DNA of 64,000 nt from Pelobates cultripes. Taxonomy: Eukaryota > Chordata > Amphibia > Anura > Pelobatidae. A model generated the notes under the pieces. The model saw nothing but the letters and a program-made list of their open reading frames with translations. It was not told where the DNA came from and did not search any database. The stretch's first letter is position 1; each line of letters starts with the position of its first letter. A program made the translations under genes and the position numbers. The stretch covers positions 196,079,082 to 196,143,081 of the forward strand of contig OW240912.1 in NCBI GenBank assembly GCA_933207985.1. The letters run 5' to 3'. Shown one piece after another: positions 35,870 through 47,153 of the stretch.

Positions 35870-36280
35870 GGTGGCCTGATCCAATCACAATGCTTCCCCT
35901 TAGGATTGGCTGAGACTGACAAAGAGGCAGATCAGGGGCAGAGCCAGCATGATTCAAACACAGCCCTGGCCAATCAGCATCTCCTCATAGAGATGAATTA
36001 AATCAATGAATCTCTATGAGGAAAGTTCAGTGCCTGCATGCAGAGGGAGGAGACACTGAATGTTTGGATGCATTTTAGGCAGCAATGACCCAGGAAGGAT
36101 TTCTAACAGCCATCTGAGGAGTGGCCGGTGAAGTTATCACTAGGCTGTAATGTAAACACTGCATTTTCTCTGAAAAGACAGTGTTTACAGCAAAAAAACT
36201 GAAGGTAATGATTCTACTCACCAGAACAAATTCAATAAGCTGTAGTTGTTCTGGTGATTATAATGTCCCTTTAAGTGATA
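35870..36280 (-). repeat. interspersed repeat (non-autonomous DNA element-like)
   Basis: Reading on the minus strand from about 36275: taaagggacattataatcaccagaac, then gtaaacactgtc and ctcatagagattcattgattc. The start of the Penelope frame (35884) overlaps its left limit, so the boundary is unclear. Confidence 0.5.
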
Positions 36281-36369
36281 TACACACCCCCTCATTGACA
36301 TCCGGATAGTTCATTGGCGGATTTTAGATGGACTCACATGAGATTTATGTATATAATAGGGATCTTTTG

Positions 36370-36730
36370 TTGGCATTAGACTTTCTATCTTTCCTCTCTA
36401 TCAACAGACTCTGCCAGCATTTTGATTTCCTGGTTATCTATTAGGATATAAGTATATATTCTTATAATATATCTAGGTGTATCTTGTGACAAATATCTAT
36501 TATATTTTCTTAGATACTAGGTTAATATCCTGGATTAGTTTCTCCTAACAGAAAGAAACATTATTCTGTTCTTAGTTTCTCTTAGTCGTACAGGATATAC
36601 TATATAGCAGCTTTCACTAGGTATATAATCCAGTAGAGTTCTCATATACTGAGAGCCATATGCAATAAAGCTACATTTTATACATTTGAACTCTGTCTGG
36701 ATATGGTAATTTTGAGCTGCCATATATATA
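36370..36730. repeat. right inverted arm, first part
   Basis: Reverse-complement match to 31386-31840; interrupted at 36730 by the DD37E transposon and continued at 38290-38560. Confidence 0.85.
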
Positions 36731-38289
36731 CAGGGAGTGCAGAATTATTAGGCAAGTTGTATTTTTGAGGATTAATTTTATTATTGAACAACAACCATGT
36801 TCTCAATGAACCCAAAAACTCATTAATATCAAAGCTGAATATTTTTGGAAGTAGTTTTTAGTTTGTTTTTAGTTATAGCTATGTTAGGGGGATATATGTG
36901 TGTGCAGGTGACTATTGCTGTGCATAATTATTAGGCAACTTAACAAAAAACAAATATATACCCATTTCAATTATTTATTATTACCAGTGAAACCAATATA
37001 ACATCTCAACATTCACAAATATACATTTCTGACATTCAAAAACAAAACAAAACAAATCAGTGACCAATATAGCCACCTTTCTTTGCAAGGACACTCAAAA
37101 GCCTGCCATCCATGGATTCTGTCAGTGTTTTGATCTGTTCACCATCAACATTGCGTGCAGCAGCAACCACAGCCTCCCAGACACTGTTCAGAGAGGTGTA
37201 CTGTTTTTCCCTCCTTGTAAATCTCACATTTGATGATGGACCACAGGTTCTCAATGGGGTTCAGATCAGGTGAACAAGGAGGCCATGTCATTAAATTTTC
37301 TTCTTTTATACCCTTTCTTGCCAGCCACGCTGTGGAGTACTTGGACGCGTGTGATGAAGCATTGTCCTGCATGAAAATCATGTTTTTCTTGAAGGATGCA
37401 GACTTCTTCCTGTACCACTGCTTGAAGGTGTCTTCCAGGAACTGGCAGTAGGACTGGGAGTTGAGCTTGACTCCATCCTCAACCCGAAAAGGCCCCACAA
37501 GCTCATCTTTGATGATACCAGCCAAAACCAGTACTCCACCTCCACCTTGCTGGCGTCTGAGTCGGACTGGAGCTCTCTGCCCTTTACCAATCCAGCCACG
37601 GGCCCATCCATCTGGCCCATCAAGACTCACTCTCATTTCATCAGTCCATAAAACCTTAGAAAAATCAGTCTTGAGATATTTCTTGGCCCAGTCTTGGCGT
37701 TTCAGCTTGTGTGTCTTGTTCAGTGGTGGTCGTCTTTCAGCCTTTCTTACCTTGGCCATGTCTCTGAGTATTGCACACCTTGTGCTTTTGGGCACTCCAG
37801 TGATGTTGCAGCTCTGAAATATGGCCAAACTGGTGGCAAGTGGCATCGTGGCAGCTGCACGCTTGACTTTTCTCAGTTCATGGGCAGTTATTTTGCGCCT
37901 TGGTTTTTCCACACGCTTCTTGCGACCCTGTTGACTATTTTGAATGAAACGCTTGATTGTTCGATGATCACGCTTCAGAAGCTTTGCAATTTTAAGAGTG
38001 CTGCATCCCTCTGCAAGATATCTCACTATTTTTGACTTTTCTGAGCCTGTCAAGTCCTTCTTTTGACCCATTTTGCCAAAGGAAAGGAAGTTGCCTAATA
38101 ATTATGCACACCTGATATAGGGTGTTGATGTCATTAGACCACACCCCTTCTCATTACAGAGATGCACATCACCTAATATGCTTAATTGGTAGTAGGCTTT
38201 CGAGCCTATACAGCTTGGAGTAAGACAACATGCATAAAGAGGATGATGTGGTCAAAATACTCATTTGCCTAATAATTCTGCACTCCCTG
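36731..38289 (-). mobile_element. DD37E Tc1/mariner transposon, near complete
   Basis: A 1559-bp unit with perfect-looking terminal repeats (cagggagtgcagaattatta and its reverse) is flanked by TA at 36729-36730 and 38290-38291. It encodes one transposase on the minus strand. It inserted in the right arm, whose sequence continues uninterrupted on both sides. The clean termini, the TA duplication and a coding frame with a single slip indicate a recent insertion. The DD37E spacing matches the group named TRT in the mariner literature. Confidence 0.9.
37057..38071 (-). pseudogene. DD37E Tc1/mariner transposase, one frameshift
   Basis: Start at 38071 (MGQKKDLTGSEKSKIVRYL). The N-terminal helix-turn-helix pair covers about residues 8-110, with a basic KKRVEKPRRK linker. 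Catalytic acids: D in VLWTDE (about residue 142), D in IFMQDNASSH (about 230), E in [11 protein letters not shown]; 37 residues separate the second D from the E. After KCEIYKEGK an A5 run (37205-37209 as T on the plus strand) shifts the frame; one base fewer restores the C-terminus (SLNSVWEAVVAAARN...) ending at 37057. The protein would be about 338 aa, normal for the family. Active-site residues are all intact. Confidence 0.88.
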
Positions 38290-38560
38290 TATAGACATAG
38301 GAGCCTACCTAACTAGGTTGTTGTCATTATCTGTTTTGGTTTTATATTACTTTATTTCAATATTTCACTATATTTTATACTAATCTATTTAGCTACAGGA
38401 CTTTACCACTTCATAGGCATCATTACGATGACTGCTCTTATTTTCAGGCGATACAGTGATTTTCATTCCTTTTTTTTGAGAATCACTATATCTATATTTA
38501 TGTGCTTTTCTGTTTAGTTTGTATTAGGGTTAAGCCCTGAGAGACCCCTGGAGTCTCGAA
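38290..38560. repeat. right inverted arm, continuation
   Basis: Reverse-complement of 31165-31385 (landmark cctacctaactaggttgttg at 38304). From 38520 to 38650 the sequence has no counterpart in the left arm. Confidence 0.85.
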
Positions 38561-39184
38561 CTGGTGCTAAGGATAACCAGTTCAACCTGGATGCTATTTT
38601 TGTTTCATCTGTCACAGGCGGGACCGATCAATTGTCCTTTACTTGTTTGTTCTTTCCTAAAGATATAATAGATCATTTTCATCATATCATATAATTTACT
38701 ATAAAAAATATTATAAAATATTATGAAAAAAATTAAAAAACCACACTTTTTCTAACTTTGACCCCCAAAATCTGTAACGCATCTGCAACCGCCAAAAAAC
38801 ACTCGTGCTAAATAGTTTCTAAATTTTGTCCTGAGTTGTTTTTGGAAAGTTATAGGGCTATAAGTACAAGTAGCACTTTGCTATTTCCAAACCATATCAT
38901 AACAATGATATCATCAGTGAAAGTGCCGTTTGTGTGTGAAAAATGCAAAAAATTTTACTTTCCCTGACAATATCATCGTCTTGGAAACTTACAGGGTTAA
39001 GTATAGTGTTAGCAAATAAAATTCTCTGGACTTTCGGCCTGGGTTGCCAGGCAGGTCCCTCAAATTGCAATCAATACAATTACTTATGTAAAAATATTAC
39101 AAAAATATGCACGTAGAATTTAAATATTTATATACATATTTATATATTTGAAGTCTATGTGTATATTTATGAAATTATTTATGT

Positions 39185-39200
39185 ATATATGCATATGGAG

Positions 39201-39251
<51 letters not shown>

Positions 39252-39330
39252 ATTACATTCTACGTGTATTTTGATTTAAGTATATATATATATATTAATA
39301 TCAAAATAGTTAGAATAAAATTACATATAC
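39185..39330. repeat. (TA)n/(CA)n microsatellite
   Basis: TA and CA repeats (CA run about 39211-39234) in the AT-rich core of the split TTAA element. Confidence 0.85.
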
Positions 39331-39535
39331 AGTTGCAAGAAAAAGTATGTGAACCCTTTGGAATGATATGGATTTCTGCACAAATTGGTCATAAAATGTG
39401 ATCTGATCATCATCTAAGTCACAACAATAGACAATCACAGTCTGCTTAAACTAATAACACACAAAAAATGAAATGTTGCCATTTTTCATTGAACACATCA
39501 TGTAAACATTCACAGTGCAGATGGAAAAAGTATGT

Positions 39536-40556
39536 TGTGGCAAACCTAGCCACCTAAGACTATGCCTGTATTGCATGTGTGGATATCATGGGTTTTGTTG
39601 CTGTAAGAACCAAGTGTAATGGGGTATTTGGCGGTCATGCAAACGAGAGGGTTCGTATGCTTGTAATGCGTACAACCCAGCATTGCCTATGCAGTTTCAC
39701 GAACAGTGAGTTTAAACACTGTTCGTGAAACGAATGAAATACCGAATGGTTGACCACACACAGGAGGTCGTGTGGCGCCCATTAACCGATTGCAACATTG
39801 TTGCAATCGGTAGTTAAAGACTTCCCTAGGTGGCCGTCGTTCAGCTACCGACCACGCGGCAGTTGGCCATCTTGGTTCCTTTGTTAGCCCAGCGGGGTTT
39901 TGCCGTCGAGTGCCTGGAACTAAAAACGGCTAATCGACGGCGCGAACACCGCTGGACTTCCAGGACCGTTCGGGAGCCCTGGCCGTTCGGTAGTTTGTTC
40001 CCCTGATATTAATCGGTGTTTTAAGTAAAATATAATGTAAAAATAATGTGTATTTCGTGAGGCGTTCGGTTAGTTAGACTGGGAGCTGAGCGGTATTCTC
40101 ACAAACTATGCGCTCAGCCTTAAGCTATCTACCGAACGTCCATTCGTGTAAAACAAGTGAATATTATTAAAGTTATGTATTTTAATGTAAAAAGTAAGTT
40201 CTGCTGCACGGAGGGATAATCCCATTAACGGAATATTCTAGTGGGAGTATCCCTCTCGTCCAGCAGTGCATGATGGGAGAAATGTATGTGTTGGTCAGTT
40301 CCCCATGTAGTCCCCTACTGTACCACCCCTGGAATGTCAGTAGGGAAACCCCTTGCATGGGGAATCCCATAAATACGGTGACCTGTGAATAAAACCTCAG
40401 TTGACTCCCAGCCTATGTGTCGTCTAGTTCTTGGGAAGGAAGGATTATTACAACGCTACCGGGATTATTGTATGCTGTGCTTATTCCCCTGGATTATTTT
40501 ATGCTGTTCCTGTTACTAAGCGGAGATATTGTGGATTATACTGCCTCTCCGCTACA
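39536..40556 (+). mobile_element. solo LTR, 1021 bp, 5-bp duplication
   Basis: The unit begins tgtggcaaacc and ends ctctccgctaca; tatgt at 39531-39535 and 40557-40561 flanks it. Comparison with the uninterrupted Tc1 copy at 54115-54125 confirms the join to the base. A TATA-like cataaatacgg (about 40369) and an aataaaa polyadenylation signal (about 40389) support plus-strand orientation. The 5-bp duplication suits Gypsy or some endogenous retroviruses. It formed by recombination between two LTRs; no internal genes remain. Confidence 0.85.
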
Positions 40557-40711
40557 TATGTGAACCCCTAGACTAATGGCATCTCCAAGAGCTAATTGGA
40601 GTGAAATGTCAGCCAACTGGAGTCCAATCAATGAGATGAGATTGGAGGTGTTGGTTACAGCTGCCCTGCCATATAAAAAACACACACAAGAAGCATTACA
40701 TGATGTGAATG

Positions 40712-41687
40712 ATGCCTCGCACAAAAGAGCTCTCAGAAGACCTACGATTAAGAATTGTTGACTTGCATAAAGCTGGAAAGGGTTATAAAAGTATCTTCAT
40801 GCTGTTCATTCAGCACTGCTGCTACTCTCCCTAGCAGTGGCCGTCCTGTAAAGATGACTGCAAGAGCACAGCGCAGACTGCTCAATGAGGTGAAGAAGAA
40901 TCCTAGAGTGTCAGCTAAAGACTTACAAAAGTCACTGGCAAATGCTAACATCCCTGTTAGCGAATCTACAATACGTAAAACACTAAACAAGAATGGATAT
41001 CATGGGAGGATATCACAGAGGAAGCCACTGCTGTCCAAACAAAACATTGCTGCACGTTTACAGTTTGCACAAGAGCACCTGGATGTTCCACAGCAGTACT
41101 GGCAAAATATTCTAAAGACAGATGAAACCAAAGTTGAGTTGTTTGGAAGAAACACACAACACTATGTGTGGCGAAAAAAAGGCACAGCACACCAACATCA
41201 AAACCTCATCCCAACTGTGAAGTATGGTGGTGGGGGCATCATGGTTTGGGGCTGCTTTGCTGCGTCAGGGCCTGGACGGATTGCTATCATCGAAGGAAAA
41301 ATGAATTCCCAAGTTTATCAAGACATTTTGCAGGAGAACTTAAGGCCATCTGTCTACCAGCTGAAGCTCAACAAAAGATGGGTGTTGCAACAGGACAATG
41401 ACCCAAAGCATAGAAGTAAATCAACAACAGAATGGCTTAAACAGAAGAAAATACGCCTTCTGAAGTGGCCCAGTCAGAGTCCTGACCTCAACCCGATTGA
41501 GATGCTGTGGCATGACCTCAAGAAAGCGATTCACACCAGACATCCCAAGAATATTGCTGAACTGAAACAGTTCTGTAAAGAGGAATGGTCAAGAATTACT
41601 CCTGACCGTTGTGCACGTCTGATCTGCAACTACAGGAAACGTTTGGTTGAAGTTATTGCTGCCAAAGGAGGTTCAACCAGTTATTAA
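40712..41687 (+). pseudogene. Tc1 (DD34E) transposase, helix-turn-helix deletion
   Basis: The natural start is the ATG at 40712 ([14 protein letters not shown]). About 45 bp of the first DNA-binding helix-turn-helix are missing near 40790 relative to the copy at 54293, breaking the frame. From the second helix-turn-helix on ([15 protein letters not shown]) the frame is open to 41687. Catalytic residues: D in LKTDETKV, D in VLQQDNDPKH, E in DLNPIEMLW, with 34 residues between the last two, plus the GGGGIMVWG glycine box. The catalytic domain appears intact, but the specific DNA-binding domain is damaged, so transposition is unlikely. The open reading alone begins at an internal ATG at 40755. 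Confidence 0.88.
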
Positions 41688-41929
41688 ATCCAAGGGTTCA
41701 CATACTTTTTCCACCTGCACTGTGAATGTTTACATGGTGTGTTCAATAAAAACATGGCAACATTTCATTCTTTGAGTGTTATTAGTTTAAGCAGACTGTG
41801 ATTGTCTATTGTTGTGACTTAGATGATGATCAGATCACATTTTATGACCAATTTGTGCAGAAATCCATATCATTCCAAAGGGTTCGCATACTTTTTCTTG
41901 CAACTGTATATAATTAAAAAAAAAAAAAT

Positions 41930-43344
41930 CTTTTCTTTTCTGTTTTTTTAATTTATTTTTTTTAATTAATTTTTTTGCAATGCAAAGAATAGGTACATGC
42001 AGCAGATTTAACATTGTAGCTTCAGCTGAAGAATATAAGATTATGTTATAGTCAAGTTTAGTCAGAGCGTGGGTTAGGTTAGTGACAGCATGAGTAACCA
42101 AGCATATAAGAACATTAAACTATGCATGTAACCTCAGTGAAAACAGTCCACGTTGATATAATTTGACCAGCTGGATAAGCACCGAGTCACTTATGCTGGC
42201 ATTACAGTAGTGAGCACCACTGTCGTCCACTGGCTGTAACGTGTTGTCTGACGATCAAAAGGAGTGAGTCAGAAGGCTTGTGAGTTCGTGGTGGTGGTTG
42301 GTGGTCATGACTGGCAGCAGTCTATCCGTCATGAACTATGGTTGGGGCATTCATCCCACCCCGGTCATCGGGAACAGTTAGGTGTAAACTGGAGGGGTTG
42401 CTGGGCTAGGTGTTGCTTGTCTCCACCTCCAGTCCTTGTCCGAGTCGGTGATAGCTGCAGTGAGGCAGTGTGCAGAGGTGGTGGCCCGTTGAGAGCAAGG
42501 TAACTGCAGCTTCATGCCCCGGGCTGGTGAGGAGGCCGACATCCTCTTGCCACGGACCGGTAGCTCGGATGGGCCGGGTCTCTCCCGGGTGGGGAGCGGC
42601 GGTGGGTTCCGATGGTGTGTAGATGCCTATGGCGGTGGACCCTCCGTCAATGTGGGTGATGTCTTAGGGTCAAGCCCTTGGCCCTCAGCCCACGTAGGCC
42701 AGTGGCTGGAGCAACTAGGCCCGAGGGGGTCTCCTGCGCTCCCCGGTTCGCAGCTCTCCGCGCCTTCACATGTGCCCCAGAGCCCTCCAGAAGTTCCAAA
42801 AGTGCTCATCAATTCACTGTATGAGTCGCTCTACGGGGCAACAAGGGGACAGTCCTGATTGCTCACTTGTATCGTCTCGAGGATGAGACGCTGCCGCCAT
42901 TTTGATGCAGGTTGCTGTGCTCCGAGTGAGTTGGCAGTTAGGCCTGAAGATTGCTTCTAGGCCCCGGTTTGGACTAAAAGGTAAGTGCAATGGTGGCTCG
43001 TTGTGATGGTCCAGTGGGGACCGGGATAACCCCTGCCGGTCCAAAGGGGGGTGGGGTAGGAGTGTTTCCAGAGGCTTGTGTTGCTTGTAAGCAGGGAGAT
43101 TGGCCGCCTCTCCTCCGCTCTGTCACAGCAGGCTGCAGTGTTGGATCGCCGTTCCCCAGCGTGTATTAGACTTTGCTTAGGCTTCAGGTCGCTTTGCTGG
43201 ACCCCCTCAGTTTTGTGGTTCTCGTTGGTGTGTTTAAATCGCTGGTTTACCGGGGTTAAAGTCCTATATTCAGCCCAATTTGCAGGAGCTCAGGACACAC
43301 ACACATCTGCTCTGCTTGATAGCTATGCTCTGCCCCCTTAAAAA
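41930..43344 (-). mobile_element. probable LINE fragment (5' leader joined to 3' end)
   Basis: The plus strand opens with T-rich sequence ending ttttttgcaatgc near 41980, which would be a minus-strand poly(A)-like tail. It is followed by about 1.3 kb of G+C-rich sequence resembling an L1 5' leader; a short minus-strand frame (43044-42814) starts near an MAAASHPRDD-like segment. No RT or ORF1 domain is present. It interrupts the AT-rich core of the split TTAA element. Family uncertain. Confidence 0.4.
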
Positions 43345-43578
43345 AATTTTTTATAATTTTTTCATTTTTAATTAATTATTATTAATTTTTTATAATAATA
43401 TATATATATATACAATGTATATAGTTATTATAAATATACACTTTATATATATATATATATATATATACATACACATACACGAGTGTAATTTTACTCTAAG
43501 TGTATTTTTATATTACTATATGTACATAATAATTAAAAAAATACACTTAGTATGACGTTATATATACTATATAGAATA

Positions 43579-43735
43579 GATGAAAATGTATCCATACTTA
43601 CCGTAATTTTCCTTTCCTGGTCATAGGCCATGGCAGCACAACAATGGGTTAGCTCCTCCCTATCCCTAATTAGACAGGAACAGAATTAAAATCAGGGGTA
43701 TAAATACCCCCTCCCACCAATGGTCCCTTAGTCTT
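43579..43735. repeat. DIRS left inverted terminal repeat
   Basis: Pairs with 48956-49079 in reverse complement from about 43613 on; the outermost 34 bp (43579-43612) are unique to this end but are copied in the internal complementary region. Confidence 0.92.
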
Positions 43736-43768
43736 GTTAACAGCAATATCCCAGGGCGGGATCTAAGT

Positions 43769-43863
43769 GCTGCCATGGCCTATGACCAGGAAAGGAAAAT
43801 TACGGTAAGTATGGATAAATTTTCATCTTTCCTGGCCATATCCATGGCAGCACAACAATGGGT
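43769..43863. repeat. DIRS internal complementary region
   Basis: Consists of the reverse complement of the left terminus followed, with no spacer at 43827/43828, by the reverse complement of the right terminus. It differs from the left end at one visible position (ttt versus tgt near 43588). Confidence 0.93.
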
Positions 43864-43963
43864 AATACCCAAGCAATAACCAAGGGAGGGAATAAAGAAA
43901 CACAGACTCAAGAACATTTTTAAATGCTGGTGTATTAGAAATCACACGTGCAATAGAAATTAA

Positions 43964-45006
43964 TCAAGAAGAGTTGACTGCGGATAAGACTGATTTGCCA
44001 AAAGAGTCTGATTGGCTGGCTTTAACGTCAATCTGGTAATGCTTAATAAACGTGTTTGGAGAAGACCAAGTGGCTGCTTTGCAAATCAGCTCGGGTGACA
44101 AATTAGCAGCTGCTGCCCAGGATGAGGAAAGGGACCTCGTGGAGTGAGCCTTGAGCCCCTCCGGAACCTTCATCTTTGAGGCTTGGTAAGCCTGAACGAT
44201 GGCGGCAACAATCCATCTACTGATGGCCATCCTAGAAGCCTGAAGGCCTCTTCTGGGGCCGTTGGGGATAACGAATAGCCTTTGAGAGATCCGCCAGGCT
44301 GAAGATCTTTGTAGATAGACAGACAGACATCGAACAAGATCCAATGGAGAAGGCAGAGATTCATCATTCTCAGTAGAAGACTCTGAATGAAGAGCCGGGA
44401 GTATTATATCTTCGTTGATGTGAAAAGCTGACACCACTTTAGGACGAAATTCGGGAACAGTTCGCAAAACAACTCTGTCCTTATGAAAAACTGTAAAGGG
44501 CTCTTTCGTAGATAAGGCATGGAGTTCAGACACTCGTCTACCTGAGGCTAAGGCCACCAATAGAACCGTCTTAATGGTGAGTACCTGAGGAGAGATGGAT
44601 TCAAGAGGTTCAAAAGGAGAATTGCTCAGAGCCTTTAATACCAAGGGAATATCCCATGGTGGAGCGAAGGGCTTGATAGGAGGCTTGATTTTCAAAACTG
44701 CTGCCATAAATCTGATCACATCTGAGTTTAAGGCCCATCTCTGGTCCGTAAGGACCGAAAGAGCTGAAATATGTATTATAGGGTATTGTAGCTAAGACCC
44801 TTATCAAGACCGGATTGTAGAAATTCAAGGATCTCCTTGGTGGAGATAGACTGAATATTCCTGTGGTTGGATGCAGCCCAGGAGGAAAAAACGTCCCAGA
44901 TTCTGTAGTAAGTGGAAGATGTAGCGCGTTTCCTTGCTTGCAGTAGAGTTTCAATGACAGAATGGGAAAATCCCTTGCAGTTCAACCTTTCCCTTTCAAT
45001 TTCCAT
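43964..45006 (-). pseudogene. DIRS tyrosine recombinase, one frameshift
   Basis: The N-terminal core-binding domain starts around the ATG at 45006 (FSHSVIETLLQARKRATSSTY), overlapping the 3' end of the RT frame. A frameshift near 44790 moves to the frame 44719-43964. The catalytic domain has R in ASGRRVSELH, H-x-x-R in LKAHSTRSLSSSWA, and the nucleophile Y in NTFIKHYQID, so the R-H-R-Y set is complete. The enzyme integrates the circular DNA intermediate. Total length is about 345 aa, normal for DIRS. Whether the frameshift is real or an assembly error cannot be told here. Confidence 0.88.
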
Positions 45007-47153
45007 GCCATCAGCTTGAGGGAGGCAGGGTCTGGATGGAGGACAGGACCCTGATGTAGAAGGGACGGAATATTTGGAAGCTGCCAGGGGTCTGCGCTGC
45101 AGAGGCTCAACAACAGAGGAAACCACGGCCTGCAAAGCCAAAAGGGGGCTATGAGGATGATGAATACCTTCTCCTGCCTCAATCGTCTCAGAAGAGGAAA
45201 GATGAGGGGCGTAGGAGGAAATGCGTAGCCTAGGTGAAAATCCCAATCGATTGAAAGAGCATCCCTTCCTGATGCTTGGGGATCGATGCTTTTTGAAAAG
45301 AAGTGCTGCACCTTCCTGTTCTTGTGCGTTGCCATAAGGTCGACTTGTGGCATGCCCCATACTTGAGAAATGTCTTCGAACATCTTGTTTGACAGACTCC
45401 ATTCTCCTGGATCTAATTCCACTCTGCTCAGGTAATCCGCTATGGAATTCTGGACTCCCGGAAGATGGATCGCTGATAGGCCCGCAAGATGCTTCTGGGA
45501 GAAGGACATTAGGGGCTTCATGATGGACATCATTTTCCGACTCCTTGTTCCCCCTTGATGGTTGATGTAGGCAACTACAGTGGAATTGTCTGATCTGATC
45601 TTGATCCACTTGAAGCGTATGAGGGGAAGGAAATTCTCTAGAGCCTTTAGAACTGCCAGAAGCTCCAATTGGTTGGAGGGAGTCTCTGTTACTGGAAAGG
45701 ACCATTTCCCTTGGATAAACTGATCTTGTAGGTGGGCACCCCATCCCCACTGGCTTGCGTCCGTGGTAATAACTGTCCATGTGATGTTCCCCAATGGAAA
45801 CCCTCTGAACAGGGATTTCTTCTGTAACCACCAAATCAGAGATTGATGGACCTGAGGGGGTATCTTGATAGGCTGAAGTGGACTTTTCGATCTGAATTGA
45901 AGGATGAAGTTCTTCTGGAAAATCCTCATCCTCCACTGGGCCCATCTTGTCAGCCCGATGGTGGAGGACATTGATCCCAATAGGCTCATGCATCTTTCTG
46001 CTGAGGTCACATTGGATGCCAACATGTCTTTGACTTTGTACATCAACTTCGTACCTCTTTCTGGAGACAGTTGCACTGTGCCTGCTAGAGTGTTGAATAT
46101 GGCCCCCAAATATTTCATCTCCTGAACCGGCTGTAATTGGCTCTTGTTCTCGTTTATCTTCCAACCATGACGGCGTAGAAAACGTAGACAAACCTGTCCA
46201 TGGGTCTGAAGAGTATCTGTGTCTTCTGCCAAGATGAGGATGTCGTCTAAGTAATGGTAAATGGCTATGCCCTTTTTCCTGAGTTCCGCAATCAAAACAA
46301 CCAAGACCTTGGAGAATGTTCTTGGAGCTGTGCTGAGACCAAACGGCAGGGCTCGGAATTGAAAATGCCCTTGTTCCACCGCAAACCGAAGGAATGTCTG
46401 ATGTTCTGGAGCGATGGGGATGTGGAAATAAGCGTCTGCCAAGTCTATAGAAATCATCCATTGGAGTGGAAAGACGACCTTTATGATGGATTGAATAGAT
46501 TCCATCTTGAATTTTCGGATGAGGAGATGCCGATTCAGCCTGCTTAAGTCTAAGATAGGTCTCCAACCACCTGAAGCTTTTCTGGTGAGAAACAGGTGAG
46601 AGTAAAATCCTTGACCTTGTTGTTGCTGAGGAACTGGAATGATGACATTTCCTTCCTGGAGCGTCGAGATGAAATCTTTCAAGGCCTGTCTTTTTGCTGC
46701 GTCTCCTGGCCATTTGGTAGTTTGAAAGGAGTAAGCTGGAGGGGTTCTGAAAAATTCTAAACAATATCCCCTTCTTATGATATCCAACACCCATCTGTCT
46801 GTGGTGGATAATTCCCATACGTCTTGGAAGAGCAACAGACGTGCCCCCACACCTACTGACTGGGGGGGAAACCAGTCATAAAGATCTGGGGTTCTTGTGG
46901 AATGAGGTGCCTCTAGATTTACCGCCTCTGGATGACTGTCCACCTCTCCAAGGCTGGGATCTACCATGCTCTCTTCCTGGTTTGTAAGATCTGGCATCTC
47001 GAAAGGAAAAATAGTCTGGATATCTTTTGGATCGAAAGGAACCTCTGGGTTTACGATCCTGCGGGAGAAAAGCTCTTTTGCCTTCAGCTGCTCTTTTAAT
47101 ACATTCATCCAAGTTTTTCCCAAACAATATGTCGCCGTGGAAAGGTAAGGCAC
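44982..47153 (-). CDS. DIRS reverse transcriptase / RNase H polyprotein
   Basis: Open frame of 723 aa. RT: GGWRPILDLSRLN (about residues 195-207), MISIDLADAYFHIPI (about 233-247), FRALPFGLSTAPRTF (about 266-280), catalytic YLDD at 301-304, and the KYLGAIF block (about 349). RNase H: VITTDASQWGWG, QLELLAVLKALE and RSDNSTVVAYINHQGG supply the D-E-D acids. A C-terminal region (QVDLMATHKNRK...YAFPPTPLI...LIAPFW) is the block conserved after RNase H in DIRS1-like elements, where a Dam-like methyltransferase has been proposed; I see no clear catalytic motif. It overlaps the gag-like frame by about 278 bp and the recombinase frame at its end. The true start may be upstream of or at this ATG, possibly by frameshift from gag. 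Confidence 0.92.
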   Translation of the reverse strand: MPYLSTATYCLGKTWMNVLKEQLKAKELFSRRIVNPEVPFDPKDIQTIFPFEMPDLTNQEESMVDPSLGEVDSHPEAVNLEAPHSTRTPDLYDWFPPQSVGVGARLLLFQDVWELSTTDRWVLDIIRRGYCLEFFRTPPAYSFQTTKWPGDAAKRQALKDFISTLQEGNVIIPVPQQQQGQGFYSHLFLTRKASGGWRPILDLSRLNRHLLIRKFKMESIQSIIKVVFPLQWMISIDLADAYFHIPIAPEHQTFLRFAVEQGHFQFRALPFGLSTAPRTFSKVLVVLIAELRKKGIAIYHYLDDILILAEDTDTLQTHGQVCLRFLRRHGWKINENKSQLQPVQEMKYLGAIFNTLAGTVQLSPERGTKLMYKVKDMLASNVTSAERCMSLLGSMSSTIGLTRWAQWRMRIFQKNFILQFRSKSPLQPIKIPPQVHQSLIWWLQKKSLFRGFPLGNITWTVITTDASQWGWGAHLQDQFIQGKWSFPVTETPSNQLELLAVLKALENFLPLIRFKWIKIRSDNSTVVAYINHQGGTRSRKMMSIMKPLMSFSQKHLAGLSAIHLPGVQNSIADYLSRVELDPGEWSLSNKMFEDISQVWGMPQVDLMATHKNRKVQHFFSKSIDPQASGRDALSIDWDFHLGYAFPPTPLIFPLLRRLRQEKVFIILIAPFWLCRPWFPLLLSLCSADPWQLPNIPSLLHQGPVLHPDPASLKLMAWKLKGKG

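Larger units (their letters stand above)
31161..38651 (-). mobile_element. Penelope-like element region with inverted arms
   Basis: A near-identical 14-15-bp sequence (tctttctaaagata at about 31147-31160; tctttcctaaagata at about 38651-38665) flanks the block and fits a target duplication. Inside are minus-strand RT and GIY-YIG coding regions (35884-33521), a hammerhead-like motif (32714-32754) and two inverted arms: 31165-31840 and, reversed, 36370-36730 plus 38290-38560. Penelope elements commonly have LTR-like repeats in direct or inverted order. A DNA repeat (35880-36280) and a DD37E transposon (36731-38289) are nested on the right. Alternatively the arms belong to an older element into which the Penelope element jumped. 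Confidence 0.65.
39330..41906 (+). mobile_element. Tc1 (DD34E) transposon interrupted by a solo LTR
   Basis: Termini cagttgcaagaaaaagtatg / catactttttcttgcaactg with TA at 39328-39329 and 41907-41908. Without the LTR the element is about 1.55 kb, the normal Tc1 length. Inner repeats (tatgtgaacccctagac) follow the termini. It encodes a transposase that is open over most of its length. A second copy of the same family lies at 53916-58590, giving a direct reference for what was lost. Confidence 0.93.

Noticed and set aside
37461..38035. Plus-strand frames of about 115 aa
   Set aside because: Antisense shadows of the DD37E transposase.
44776..46818. 680-aa minus-strand frame overlapping the DIRS RT
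   Set aside because: Only its last ~75 residues match the recombinase N-terminus; the rest lacks domains and is the off-frame shadow of the RT.
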